Source of the DNA: Thauera sp.
GTDB taxonomy: Bacteria; Pseudomonadota; Gammaproteobacteria; Burkholderiales; Rhodocyclaceae
Length of the DNA stretch: 64,000 bases
Direction: 5' to 3'
Assembly: GCA_024235615.1 (NCBI GenBank)
Contig: JACKMB010000002.1
Span: forward strand, 534,321 to 598,320
The notes beneath the pieces are model-generated. The model was not told the origin of the DNA. It saw only the letters and a program-made list of their open reading frames with translations, and made no database searches. This document shows, one piece after another, positions 24,809-33,546 of the stretch (position 1 is its first letter; each line of letters starts with the position of its first letter). A program made the translations under genes and the position numbers.

Positions 24809-26581
24809 ATGTGTGGAATTGCAGGTGAGCTGAGATTCGATGACACCCCCCCGGACCTTGCGGCTTTGGCGCGCATGAACGCGCAGCAGCAGGCGCGCGG
24901 CCCGGACAGTGGCGGCATATTTGCGCAGGGCGCGCAGGCCTGGGGCCATCGCCGGCTGAAGATCATGGATCTGTCCGAGTCCGCCCAGCAGCCGATGTTC
25001 GATCCGGCGTTGGGGTTGGGCATCGTTTTCAACGGCGCGATCTACAACCACCCCGAGCTGCGCCGCGAGCTCGAGGCCAAGGGCTACCGCTTCTACTCCC
25101 ACGGCGACACCGAGGTGCTGCTCAAGGCCTATCACGCCTGGGGCGAGGACTTCGTCAGCCGCCTCAACGGCATGTTCGCGTTCGCGATCTGGGAGCGCGA
25201 CAGCGGGCGCGTGCTGCTCGGCCGCGACCGCCTGGGCATCAAGCCGCTGTATTACGCGCCGATCGCGGGCGGGCTGCGCTTCGCCTCGGCGCTGCCGGCG
25301 CTGCTCGCGGCGGGCGGGGTGGACACCTCGATCGACCCGGCGGCGCTCAACCATTACCTCTCCTTCCACGCCGTGGTGCCGGCGCCGCATACGCTGCTGG
25401 CCGGCGTGCGCAAGCTCGCCCCGGGCACGCTGATGCGCATCGAGCCTGACGGCCGACGCAGCGAGCGCAGCTTCTGGGCGCTGGACTATGCCCGCGACGC
25501 TGCCGACGAGTCACGCAGCTTCGAGGACTGGACCGAGATCCTGCTCGACGGCCTGCGCGCCGCGGTCAGGCGTCGCCTGGTGGCGGACGTGCCGGTGGGC
25601 GCGCTGCTCTCGGGCGGCGTCGATTCCAGCCTCATCGTCGGCCTGATGGCCGAGGCGGGGGTGAAGGAGCTGCGCACCTACAACGTCGGCTTCGCCGATG
25701 TGGGCGGCGAGAAGGGCAACGAGTTCGAATACGCCGACATCGTCGCGCGCGAGTTCGGCACGGTGCACGAGCGCATCTTCGTGCCCGAGCAGGAACTGCT
25801 CACCCGCCTGCCCGAGGCGGTGGCGGCGATGAACGAGCCCATGGTGAGCCACGACTGCATCGGCTTCTACCTGCTCTCCGAGGCCGTGTCGCGCCACAGC
25901 AAGGTGGTGCAGAGCGGGCAGGGCGCGGACGAGGTCTTCGGCGGCTACCACTGGTACCCGAAGCTCGCCGGCAGCGCCGACCCGGTGGCGGACTACCTCG
26001 CCGCCTTCCGCGACCGCGACTACGACGAATACCTCGCCACGGTGAACCCGCAGTGGCACGGCGTCGATGCGAGCGCGGCCTTCGTCGCGGCGAGCTTCAA
26101 CGCCCCCGGCGCGGACGACCCGGTGGAGAAGGCGCTGCGCCTGGACACCACGGTGATGCTGGTCGACGACCCGGTCAAGCGCGTGGACAACATGACCATG
26201 GCCTTCGGCCTGGAGGCGCGCGTGCCCTTCCTCGACCACGCGCTGGTCGAGCTCGCCGCGCGCATCCCGGCGCGCCACAAGCTCGCGCACGGCGGCAAGG
26301 GCGTGCTGAAGGAGGCGGCGCGCAAGCTGATCCCCGACGCGGTGATCGACCGCCCCAAGGGCTACTTCCCGGTGCCGGCGCTCAAGTACCTGCAGGGGCC
26401 GGTGCTCGAGCGCGTGCGCGACGCGCTGTCCAGCCAGTCGGCGCGCGAGCGCGGGCTGTTCCGCAAGGACTACGTCGACACGCTGCTCGCCGACCCGTCC
26501 GCCCACATCACGCCGCTGCGCGGCTCCAAGCTCTGGCAGCTGGGGCTGCTGGAGTGGTGGCTGCAGACCCACGTGGGCTGA
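24809..26581 (+). CDS. NAGGN amidotransferase, asparagine synthase-like
   Basis: 590 residues. Cys2 (MCGIAG) is the glutaminase nucleophile of the class II GATase domain (residues 1 to about 190, with RGPDSGGIF, IYNHPELR and HGDTEVLLKAYHAW). The synthetase domain follows with the ATP pyrophosphatase loop LLSGGVDSS near residue 270 and VQSGQGADEVFGGYHWY. It belongs to the family found in a fixed trio with an ATP-grasp/GNAT protein and an M42 peptidase. There it amidates N-acetylglutaminylglutamine to the osmolyte NAGGN. AGGAAA precedes the ATG. The next gene starts 12 bases after the stop. Confidence 0.94.
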   Translation: MCGIAGELRFDDTPPDLAALARMNAQQQARGPDSGGIFAQGAQAWGHRRLKIMDLSESAQQPMFDPALGLGIVFNGAIYNHPELRRELEAKGYRFYSHGDTEVLLKAYHAWGEDFVSRLNGMFAFAIWERDSGRVLLGRDRLGIKPLYYAPIAGGLRFASALPALLAAGGVDTSIDPAALNHYLSFHAVVPAPHTLLAGVRKLAPGTLMRIEPDGRRSERSFWALDYARDAADESRSFEDWTEILLDGLRAAVRRRLVADVPVGALLSGGVDSSLIVGLMAEAGVKELRTYNVGFADVGGEKGNEFEYADIVAREFGTVHERIFVPEQELLTRLPEAVAAMNEPMVSHDCIGFYLLSEAVSRHSKVVQSGQGADEVFGGYHWYPKLAGSADPVADYLAAFRDRDYDEYLATVNPQWHGVDASAAFVAASFNAPGADDPVEKALRLDTTVMLVDDPVKRVDNMTMAFGLEARVPFLDHALVELAARIPARHKLAHGGKGVLKEAARKLIPDAVIDRPKGYFPVPALKYLQGPVLERVRDALSSQSARERGLFRKDYVDTLLADPSAHITPLRGSKLWQLGLLEWWLQTHVG

Positions 26582-26593
26582 GGACAAGGCACG

Positions 26594-28348
26594 ATGATCC
26601 GCAAGCACATCGCCCGCGCGCTGCGTGCCGAGCAGCGCAGCGCGCAGCTGGCCGTGCATCGCCCCGCCGGCCAGCCCGAGCCGGCGGGCGCGCCCACCGA
26701 CGTCGTCGTCGAATGCGGCTGGGGGCGGCTGCTGCCGGCGCAGACCTGGCGCGACGCCGCGAGCCTGGCCGAGGCGCTGCTCACCGAGCGCCCCGGCCAG
26801 CGCGACATCGCCTTCTACGTCGAGAAGCCGCACGTGGTCGTGGCGCATGCGCCGCAGCAGCTCTTCCTCGATCCGTCCGAGGCCTTCCGCCTCAACCTCG
26901 CCACCTACCGCGGCGCCCCGCAGCGCGCCGGGCGCAGCGGCTTCACGCTGCGGCGGCTGCGCACGCGCGCCGACGTGGCGGCGATCAACGTGCTCTACCG
27001 CGCGCGCCGCATGGTGCCGGTGGATGCGCAGGCGGTGTGGAAGGCGCGCGCCAGCCGGGCGATCAGCTACGCGCTCGCCGAGGACCGCGCCAGCGGCGAG
27101 GTGATCGGCGTGGCGATGGGCCTCGACCACGTCGAGGCCTTCGCCGACCCGCAGCACGGCGCCAGCCTGTGGGCGCTCGCGGTGGCGCCGCAGGCGGCGC
27201 ACCCGGGCGTGGGCGAGGCGTTGGTGCGCTATCTCGCCGAGCACTACCAGGCGCGCGGGCGCGAGTGGATGGACGTGTCGGTGCTGCACGACAACGAGCA
27301 GGCGATCGCGCTCTACGACAAGCTCGGCTTCCAGCGCATCCCCGCGTTCGCGGTCAAGCGCCGCAACGCGATCAACGAGCCGCTGTTCATCGGCGGTGGC
27401 GAGGCACTGCAGGATCTCAACCCCTACGCCCGCCTGCTGGTGGACGAGGCGATCCGACGCGGCATCCACGCCGAGGTCATCGATGCCGACAACGGCTACT
27501 TCCGTCTCACCCTGGGCGGGCGCAGCATCGTCTGCCGCGAGTCCCTGTCCGAGCTCACCAGCGCGGTGGCGATGAGCCGCTGCCAGGACAAGCGCGTGAC
27601 GCTGAAGCTGCTCGCCGGCGAGGGGCTCGCGGTGCCGCGCCAGGCCGATGCCGACGACGAGGCCGGCTGGCACGCGCTGCTCGCCGAGGTCGGCACGGTG
27701 GTGGTCAAGCCGGTCGAGGGCGAGCAGGGCAAGGGCATCAGTGTCGATCTGCGCAGCGTGGAGGACGTGCGCGCCGCGATCGAGCGCGCGCGTCAGTTCT
27801 GCGATCGCGTGCTCGTCGAGCAGTTCTGCAAGGGCGAGGACCTGCGCATCGTCGTCATCGATCATCAGGTCGTGGCTGCGGCAGTGCGGCGGCCACCGGA
27901 GGTGGTGGGGGACGGGCGCAGCACCGTGCGCGAGCTGATCGAGCGCCAGAGCCGGCGGCGCGCGGCAGCCACCGGCGGCGAGTCGCGCATCCCGCTGGAT
28001 GCCGAGGCAGCCCGCTGCATTGCGGCGCAAGGGCACGATCTTGATTCCGTGCTGTTGCCCGATTGCCGCCTGCAGGTGCGCAACACCGCCAACCTGCACA
28101 CCGGCGGCACCATCCACGACGTCACCGCCGAACTGCATCCGGCGCTGCGCGAGGCCGCCGAAAAGGCCGCGCGTGCGCTCGACATCCCGGTGACCGGGCT
28201 GGACTTCCTCGTGCCCGCGGTCGATGGCCCGGACTACGTGATCATCGAGGCCAACGAGCGCCCGGGCCTGGCCAACCACGAACCCCAGCCCACGGCAGAG
28301 CGCTTCATCGACCTGCTGTTTCCGCGCTCGCGCGCGGCGACGGCCTGA
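26594..28348 (+). CDS. ngg: N-acetylglutaminylglutamine synthetase (GNAT plus ATP-grasp)
   Basis: 584 residues with two enzymes in one chain. The N-terminal half holds a GNAT acetyltransferase (SLWALAVAPQAAHPGVGEAL, then VLHDNEQAIALYDKLGF). From about residue 285 there is an ATP-grasp ligase (VTLKLLAGEGLAVPRQ, VVVKPVEGEQGKGI, FCKGEDLRIVVID, VIIEANERPGL). This is the layout of the trio GNAT/ATP-grasp protein that joins two glutamines and acetylates the product. The osmolyte is made by this protein and the amidotransferase upstream. It begins 12 bases after that gene. Production under salt stress is known for the family; regulation here is not shown. Confidence 0.94.
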   Translation: MIRKHIARALRAEQRSAQLAVHRPAGQPEPAGAPTDVVVECGWGRLLPAQTWRDAASLAEALLTERPGQRDIAFYVEKPHVVVAHAPQQLFLDPSEAFRLNLATYRGAPQRAGRSGFTLRRLRTRADVAAINVLYRARRMVPVDAQAVWKARASRAISYALAEDRASGEVIGVAMGLDHVEAFADPQHGASLWALAVAPQAAHPGVGEALVRYLAEHYQARGREWMDVSVLHDNEQAIALYDKLGFQRIPAFAVKRRNAINEPLFIGGGEALQDLNPYARLLVDEAIRRGIHAEVIDADNGYFRLTLGGRSIVCRESLSELTSAVAMSRCQDKRVTLKLLAGEGLAVPRQADADDEAGWHALLAEVGTVVVKPVEGEQGKGISVDLRSVEDVRAAIERARQFCDRVLVEQFCKGEDLRIVVIDHQVVAAAVRRPPEVVGDGRSTVRELIERQSRRRAAATGGESRIPLDAEAARCIAAQGHDLDSVLLPDCRLQVRNTANLHTGGTIHDVTAELHPALREAAEKAARALDIPVTGLDFLVPAVDGPDYVIIEANERPGLANHEPQPTAERFIDLLFPRSRAATA

Positions 28349-28464
28349 TCGCGCCGATGTCGCCGCCCTCGCGGGCAAGCCCACGAGCAGCCTGCGGCTG
28401 ACACCCTCCGCGCGCGCCACCCCCGTGGCGCGCCCAATCCACCGACAAGAGAGGAGACGACCCC

Positions 28465-29658
28465 ATGAACGACCTGGCCCGAGGCAGGCACCTGCCCGCG
28501 ATCGACTACGCCTACCTGGAGGAGACGATGCTGCAGCTGCTCGCCATCCCCAGCCCGGTCGGCCTGACCGACGCCGCGGTGCGCTACACCGCGGGGCGCT
28601 TCGAGGCGCTCGGCATCCCCTATGAGATCACCCGTCGCGGTGCCATCCGCGCCACGCTCAAGGGCCAGGCCGCGCAGCCGGCGCGCGCGGTGGTGGCCCA
28701 CCTCGACACGCTGGGGGCGATGGTGAAGGCGCTGAAGCCCAACGGCCGGCTCGAGATCGTACCCATCGGCCACTGGTCGGCGCGCTTCGCCGAGGGAGGG
28801 CGGCTCACCATCTTCACCGACCATGGCCAGGCGCGCGGCACCTGCCTGCCGCTCAAGACCTCGGGCCACGCCTTCGGCGGCGAGATCGACACCCAGCCGG
28901 TGGGCTGGGAGCACGTCGAGGTGCGGGTGGACCTGCCCACCGAGGACCGCGCCGGGCTGGAGGCGGCGGGGATCGAGGTGGGTGACTGGATCGCCTTCGA
29001 CCCCCAGCCCGAGATCCAGCCCGGGGGCTACATCAACTCGCGCTACCTCGACGACAAGGCTGCGGTGGCGGCGCTGCTCACCGCCTGCAAGGCGATCCGT
29101 GACCACGGCCTGCCGCTGCCGGTGGACGTGCATCCGCTGCTCACCATCACCGAGGAGATCGGCTCGGGCGCCTCGGCCGCGCTGCACGGCGAGATCGCCG
29201 AGATGGTGAGCCTGGACATCTCCATCGCCGCGCCCGGGCAGAACACCTCGGAGCATGCGGCGACGATCTGCATGCAGGACATGTCGGGCCCCTTCGACTA
29301 CCACCTCACCCACAAGCTGATCGCGCTCGCCAAGGAGCACGGCATCGCCCACCGCCGCGACATCTTCCGCTATTACCGCTCGGACTCGGCCGCCGCGGTG
29401 GAGGCGGGCAACGACATCCGCACCGCGCTGATCGGCTTCGGTGCCGACGCCTCGCACGCCCAGGAGCGCACCCACCGCGACGCGCTCGAGGCGCTCACCC
29501 AGCTCGTCATCGCCTACCTGACCAGCGAGCCGGTGGCGCGTCGCGACTGCCGCTCGATGGGCTCGATCGAAGGTTTCACCGAGCAGCTCTGCCCGGGCGA
29601 CATGGCGGTGCCCGCCACGCCGCTCCCGGCGCCCGAGAGTTTCCTCGGGGAGCGCTGA
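28465..29658 (+). CDS. NAGGN-associated M42 family peptidase
   Basis: 397 residues. M42 metallopeptidase features include VVAHLDTLGAMVKAL (first metal His/Asp), YLDDKAAVAALLTACKA, the catalytic TITEEIGSGAS, and the metal ligands in VSLDISIAAPGQ and AHAQERTH-type region (DASHAQERTH). This is the hydrolase always found third in the NAGGN trio and may break down or recycle the osmolyte. AGGAG lies about 11 bases before the ATG. The gap of 116 bases to ngg is larger than that between the first two genes but holds no terminator. Confidence 0.93.
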   Translation: MNDLARGRHLPAIDYAYLEETMLQLLAIPSPVGLTDAAVRYTAGRFEALGIPYEITRRGAIRATLKGQAAQPARAVVAHLDTLGAMVKALKPNGRLEIVPIGHWSARFAEGGRLTIFTDHGQARGTCLPLKTSGHAFGGEIDTQPVGWEHVEVRVDLPTEDRAGLEAAGIEVGDWIAFDPQPEIQPGGYINSRYLDDKAAVAALLTACKAIRDHGLPLPVDVHPLLTITEEIGSGASAALHGEIAEMVSLDISIAAPGQNTSEHAATICMQDMSGPFDYHLTHKLIALAKEHGIAHRRDIFRYYRSDSAAAVEAGNDIRTALIGFGADASHAQERTHRDALEALTQLVIAYLTSEPVARRDCRSMGSIEGFTEQLCPGDMAVPATPLPAPESFLGER

Positions 29659-29828
29659 TCGGCGCCGGCCCCGGGGAACCGCGCCTGCGCGCGAACGGCA
29701 GGCGTGACGTGCGCGACCGTGGGAGCGGCCTGGTCCGCTCCAACAGTCGCGCGCGAGCCCGTCGGGACGCATAATCGCCGCCTCCCCGTTTGTGCGCACC
29801 GAGCGCGTCCCGTCCCGCGAGCGACCCC

Positions 29829-31088
29829 ATGACCCAGCCTCCCCGCGCCTGCGGCATCGACTTCGGCACCTCCAACTCCACCGTCGGCTGGCTGCGCCCC
29901 GACGCGCCCGTCCTCGTCCCGCTCGAGGACGGGCGGGCGACGCTGCCCTCGGCGGTGTTCTTCAACGCCGACGAGGACTCGATCCACTACGGGCGCGCGG
30001 CGCTCGCCGAATACCTCGAGGGCTACGAAGGCCGCCTGATGCGCGCGCTCAAGAGCCTGCTCGGCACCAGCCTGATCGACGGACAGACCGACGTGAATGG
30101 GCGCGCGCTCGGCTTCCGCGAGCTGCTCGCGAGCTTCATCGGCGAGCTCAAGGCGCGTGCCGAGCGCGCGACCGGGCGCGCCTTCGACCACGCGGTGTTC
30201 GGCCGCCCGGTGCACTTCGTCGATGAGGACGAGGCCGCCGACCGCAAGGCCCAGGACACGCTCGAGGCCATCGCGCGCCAGGTGGGCTTTCGCGAGGTCG
30301 GCTTCCAGTTCGAGCCGATCGGCGCCGCGCTGCACTACGAGCGCACCCTCAGCCGCGAGGAGCTGGTGCTGATCGCCGACATCGGCGGCGGCACGGCCGA
30401 CTTCTCCATCGTGCGCCTGTCGCCGCAGCGCGCCCGTGCCGTCGAGCGCCGCGAGGACCTCCTCGGCAACGCGGGCATCCACATCGGCGGCACCGACTTC
30501 GACCGCGTCCTCAGCCTGGACTGCGTGATGCCGGTGCTCGGCTACCGCAGCCGGCTGCGCAACGGGGCCACGATGCCGGCGAGCGTGTATTTCCAGCTCG
30601 CTGCCTGGCACACGATCAACTTCGCCTACACCCGCCAGGCCTGGGCCGACCTGCAGCAGGTCTACCGCGACGCGCTCGCGCGCACCGAGCTCGACCGCCT
30701 GTGCCGGCTCATCAACCTGCGCGAGGGGCACTGGCTGGCGATGCAGGTGGAGGAGGCCAAGATCGCGCTGTCCGCGGCGGAGCGCACGCAGGTGGCGCTC
30801 GCGCGCATCGAGCCCGGGCTGGCGCTCGATCTTTCGCGCGCGGCCTTCACCGCGGCGACGCAGGGCCTGGTCGATCGCGTCGGCGGCTGCGTGGCCGAGC
30901 TGCTCGCCGCCTCGGGCGTGGAGCGGGAACGCATCGACACCGTCTATTTCACCGGCGGGGCGAGCGGCGTACCGCAACTGCGCGCGCGCATCGCGGCCGA
31001 GCTGCCGCGGGCGCGCAGCGTCGAGGGCGACCTGTACGGCAGCATCGGCGCCGGCCTCGCGGTCGAGGCGGCGCGGCGCTACGGCTGA
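29829..31088 (+). CDS. yegD: Hsp70-family chaperone-like protein, YegD type
   Basis: 419 residues with the actin/Hsp70 nucleotide-binding fold: phosphate-1 GIDFGTSNSTVGWL, phosphate-2 LIADIGGGTADFSIV, and adenosine motif VYFTGGASGVPQLRARI. There is no substrate-binding domain, as in YegD, so it is probably an ATPase with unknown clients. It follows the NAGGN operon by 170 bases, and its stop overlaps the convergent methyltransferase gene by 10 bases. Confidence 0.9.
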   Translation: MTQPPRACGIDFGTSNSTVGWLRPDAPVLVPLEDGRATLPSAVFFNADEDSIHYGRAALAEYLEGYEGRLMRALKSLLGTSLIDGQTDVNGRALGFRELLASFIGELKARAERATGRAFDHAVFGRPVHFVDEDEAADRKAQDTLEAIARQVGFREVGFQFEPIGAALHYERTLSREELVLIADIGGGTADFSIVRLSPQRARAVERREDLLGNAGIHIGGTDFDRVLSLDCVMPVLGYRSRLRNGATMPASVYFQLAAWHTINFAYTRQAWADLQQVYRDALARTELDRLCRLINLREGHWLAMQVEEAKIALSAAERTQVALARIEPGLALDLSRAAFTAATQGLVDRVGGCVAELLAASGVERERIDTVYFTGGASGVPQLRARIAAELPRARSVEGDLYGSIGAGLAVEAARRYG

Positions 31089-32275
31089 AGCGTCCCCGCG
31101 CCGCGCCGGCGGGCGAGGACCAGCAGGTTGCGCGGCGTCAGCGTGCGCTCGCAGAAGGTGCCGATGCGTGTCGTGAAGCCGCGCGCCTCGAAGCCGAGCA
31201 CGAGGTCGAGCGCGAGCCACACCTCGAGCGCGCGCCGGAAGGCGTGGCGCACCAGCTCCAGGCGGCGCACCTCGTCGCGTCGGCGCTCGCCGACGGCCTC
31301 CCACTGCGCCCAATCCAGCGCCGCGGGCAGGCACACGCCCTCGCGCTCGGCGAGGTGGCGGCAGAAGTCCTCGAAGCGGCCGTTCAGCCAGGCGGGCGGC
31401 ACCGGGCGGAAGCTGGGCACGGGGCCGCCCTCGATGGCCTGGCGCAGGGCGATGAAGCCGAGCTTCCAGGCCTGGTCGCGGACGAGCCGGCGGCGGTCGT
31501 GGCGCGGCGCGGTCACGGTCTCGGTCACCGCCAGGCGCAGGGTCGCGGCGTCGAGCGCGAGGCGGGACTCGGGTCCGAGCGGGCGATAGCCGCCGTCTGC
31601 GCCGCGGTGGTAGCAGCACGGCGCGATGGCGTAGGCGGGCGCGCCGTCGCGGTCGGCGGCGCGCACCAGGCTGCGGTGCAACTCGCCGCAGGCGTGCAGC
31701 GCGAGCACCGCGTGGCCTTGCAGGTGGGGGCGCGAGGCGGGGTCGAGCGCGTCGGCGCACACCACCTGCTGTCGTGCGCGGCTGCGCCCGGCGAGCCGCT
31801 CCGCCGCCGCGCACAGGGCCGGGTCGATCTCCAGCGAACGCACCGGCACGTCGTCGGCGAGCGCCAGGCGGCGGCCGAGGTGGCCCTTGCCCGCGCACCA
31901 CTCCAGCAGCGGCAGGCCGACGGCGGGCAGATGCGCGGCGAAGGCCTCGATCTGCGCCCGCTTGCGACCGGGCACGCCGGCGTCGAGGCGGCGGTCGGGC
32001 TCGGGCAGCGCGCGCGCCGGCAGGGGCGGCAGCGCGCACAGCTCGGCGCCGCGCACCAGCGCGGGCAGGTGGGGGGCGAGCCAGCGCAGGGCGTCGTCCG
32101 GATCCTGCACCAGATGCTCGAGCGTGGCCTCGTCGAGCGCGCGCAGCTCGGCCGTGAGCGCCGGCCGCTCGGCGCACCAGGGCGGCAGGCCGGCCTGGAA
32201 GGCGGGCGGGCGCCACAGGGTGTCGTGGCTGGCGAGCAGGGCCTGCAGTTCGAGGAAGCGGTCGCGGTGGTTCAT
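31079..32275 (-). CDS. Class I SAM-dependent methyltransferase (Methyltransf_32/GSTCD-like)
   Basis: 398 residues. The SAM-binding motif LLEWCAGKGHLGRRLA lies near residue 145, followed by VRSLEIDPALC, VLALHACGELHRSLV and the conserved IAPCCYHRG. These match the methyltransferase domain family related to eukaryotic GSTCD, thought to act on RNA; no substrate is established here. About 110 residues precede the catalytic domain. It overlaps the end of the convergent Hsp70-like gene. Confidence 0.85.
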   Translation of the reverse strand: MNHRDRFLELQALLASHDTLWRPPAFQAGLPPWCAERPALTAELRALDEATLEHLVQDPDDALRWLAPHLPALVRGAELCALPPLPARALPEPDRRLDAGVPGRKRAQIEAFAAHLPAVGLPLLEWCAGKGHLGRRLALADDVPVRSLEIDPALCAAAERLAGRSRARQQVVCADALDPASRPHLQGHAVLALHACGELHRSLVRAADRDGAPAYAIAPCCYHRGADGGYRPLGPESRLALDAATLRLAVTETVTAPRHDRRRLVRDQAWKLGFIALRQAIEGGPVPSFRPVPPAWLNGRFEDFCRHLAEREGVCLPAALDWAQWEAVGERRRDEVRRLELVRHAFRRALEVWLALDLVLGFEARGFTTRIGTFCERTLTPRNLLVLARRRGAGTLQP

Positions 32276-32437
32276 GTTTGGGGGAGGGCGCACGGGCTGC
32301 GCGCTCCGGCGGGCAGAGGGGGTAGGGGGCGCCGGCGGGCGTGCGACCCATCGCGTCGCCGGGTGTGTGGGGGCGCTCGCGCTCGTGTCGCTCGTGTCGG
32401 TGGGCGAATCGCGTCGCCCGGCGTGTGGGGGCGACGG

Positions 32438-32510
32438 TTCGCGCCTTCCGGCGCTCCTACAGCGCGTCCAGCCCGCGACGGGCCCTTGTAGGAGCGCCGG
32501 AAGGCGCGAA
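32438..32510. repeat. Single REP pair (REPIN-like inverted repeat)
   Basis: Two perfect 24-base inverted arms at 32438-32461 and 32487-32510 are separated by 25 bases. The hairpin core is GCGCC-GGAA-GGCGC, differing from the other arrays in its loop. It lies between the methyltransferase start and the end of the p-cresol operon. Just upstream, near 32350 and 32410, a CGCGTCGCC-type segment followed by GTGTGGGGGCG is directly repeated. Confidence 0.85.
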
Positions 32511-32548
32511 CCGCCAAGCTTCGGGCCAATCCGCCGCCCCCGGCCACA

Positions 32549-33480
32549 CTAGAACGGCATCACCAGCTTGAACAAGGCCTTGTCGCCGCCGAAGCGGTTC
32601 TCGCGCTCGAACTCGTGTTGCCACTGCGCGATCAGCATCGTACCGCCTTTGGTCGAGTAGGTCAGGCTGGGACCGGCCGCGAGCACCTCGCCGCGGCGCC
32701 CGCGCGACCACACGCCCGGGAGCGCGTCGATGACCTCGCCGTCGACCTTGTCGTCGCTGGTCTGCTTGAGGTAATAGCCCGACAGGCCCACGCCCCAGGG
32801 GCCGAAGCGGCGCCCGACGAGGTAGTCCATGTGGAAGTCGTCGCCGGAGTCGTATTTCTGCCGCGCCGCGCCGGGGTCGCGCGGTAGTCGTCGTTGCCGC
32901 CCTTGATGTTGTACATCAGCTTGGCCGAGACCTCCCAGCCGCCCTGCGACAGCCAGGTAAAGGCGAAGATCGGTTCGATGCTCCAGTAGTTGGCGCCGAT
33001 GCTCTTGCGCGGATCGCCCGACTTGTAGCGCCCGGTCGGCAGGTTGATGTCCAGTCCCACGGTCCAGTGCCAGTCGCCCTTGTGCCAGGCGACGATGAAG
33101 GGGTCGATGGTGAGGTCGCCCAGCCCGCTCGCCGAGGCGCTGCCGCCGCCGAGGTTCAGGCGCTGGTGCACCACCGGCAGGATCACGTGACCCGCCCAGT
33201 CCCCGCCCAGCACCTTGATGCCGCTCACCTTGACGAAGCGGAAGGCGTTGAACCAGGCGCTCGCCGAGGTGCCGGCGACGCGCTTGCCCTCGCCGTTGTA
33301 GAGGTCGCCGCCGTAATGGCCGAGGTAGTTGATGAAGTAGTTGCCCGGCGGCGGCACCGCGCCGGCGAACCAGGTCTCGATCCCGTTCGGGTACTGGTCT
33401 CCGCCCTCCTTGGCGCTCGCCGTGCCCGCGGTGAGCGCGCCGAGCGCGACGAGGATTGCGTTGCGAAGCTGCTTGTTCAT
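32549..33480 (-). pseudogene. MetA-like outer-membrane transporter (phenol_MetA_deg), frameshifted
   Basis: A signal peptide (MNKQLRNAILVALGALTAG) is followed by beta-barrel sequence: YFINYLGHYGGDLYNGEGKR, LTIDPFIVAWHKGDWHWTVG, WSIEPIFAFTWLS, and after the frame change MDYLVGRRFGPWGVGLSGYY, ending FKLVMPF with a C-terminal Phe typical of barrels. A single base appears lost at about 32871-32884. Restoring it gives about 310 residues. The family accompanies aromatic-degradation operons and is thought to help uptake of hydrophobic aromatics. It is the last gene of the pch operon, with AGGAGA before its ATG. Sequencing error or real loss cannot be told apart here. Confidence 0.82.
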
Positions 33481-33546
33481 GAGGTCTCCTCCCTGTTCTT
33501 TTCGGTATGTGCGATGCGGGCCGCAGCCCCCTGGGCCGCGGGCGTC

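Noticed and set aside
24778-24832. AGGAGG followed by TTG as a leader peptide before the NAGGN operon
   Set aside because: The spacing from AGGAGG to TTG is only 2 bases and the 15-codon frame overlaps the real start; a separate AGGAAA serves the ATG at 24809.
25511-28420. A 969-codon minus-strand open frame opposite the NAGGN genes
   Set aside because: It is antisense to two conserved enzymes and has no recognisable motif or ribosome site.
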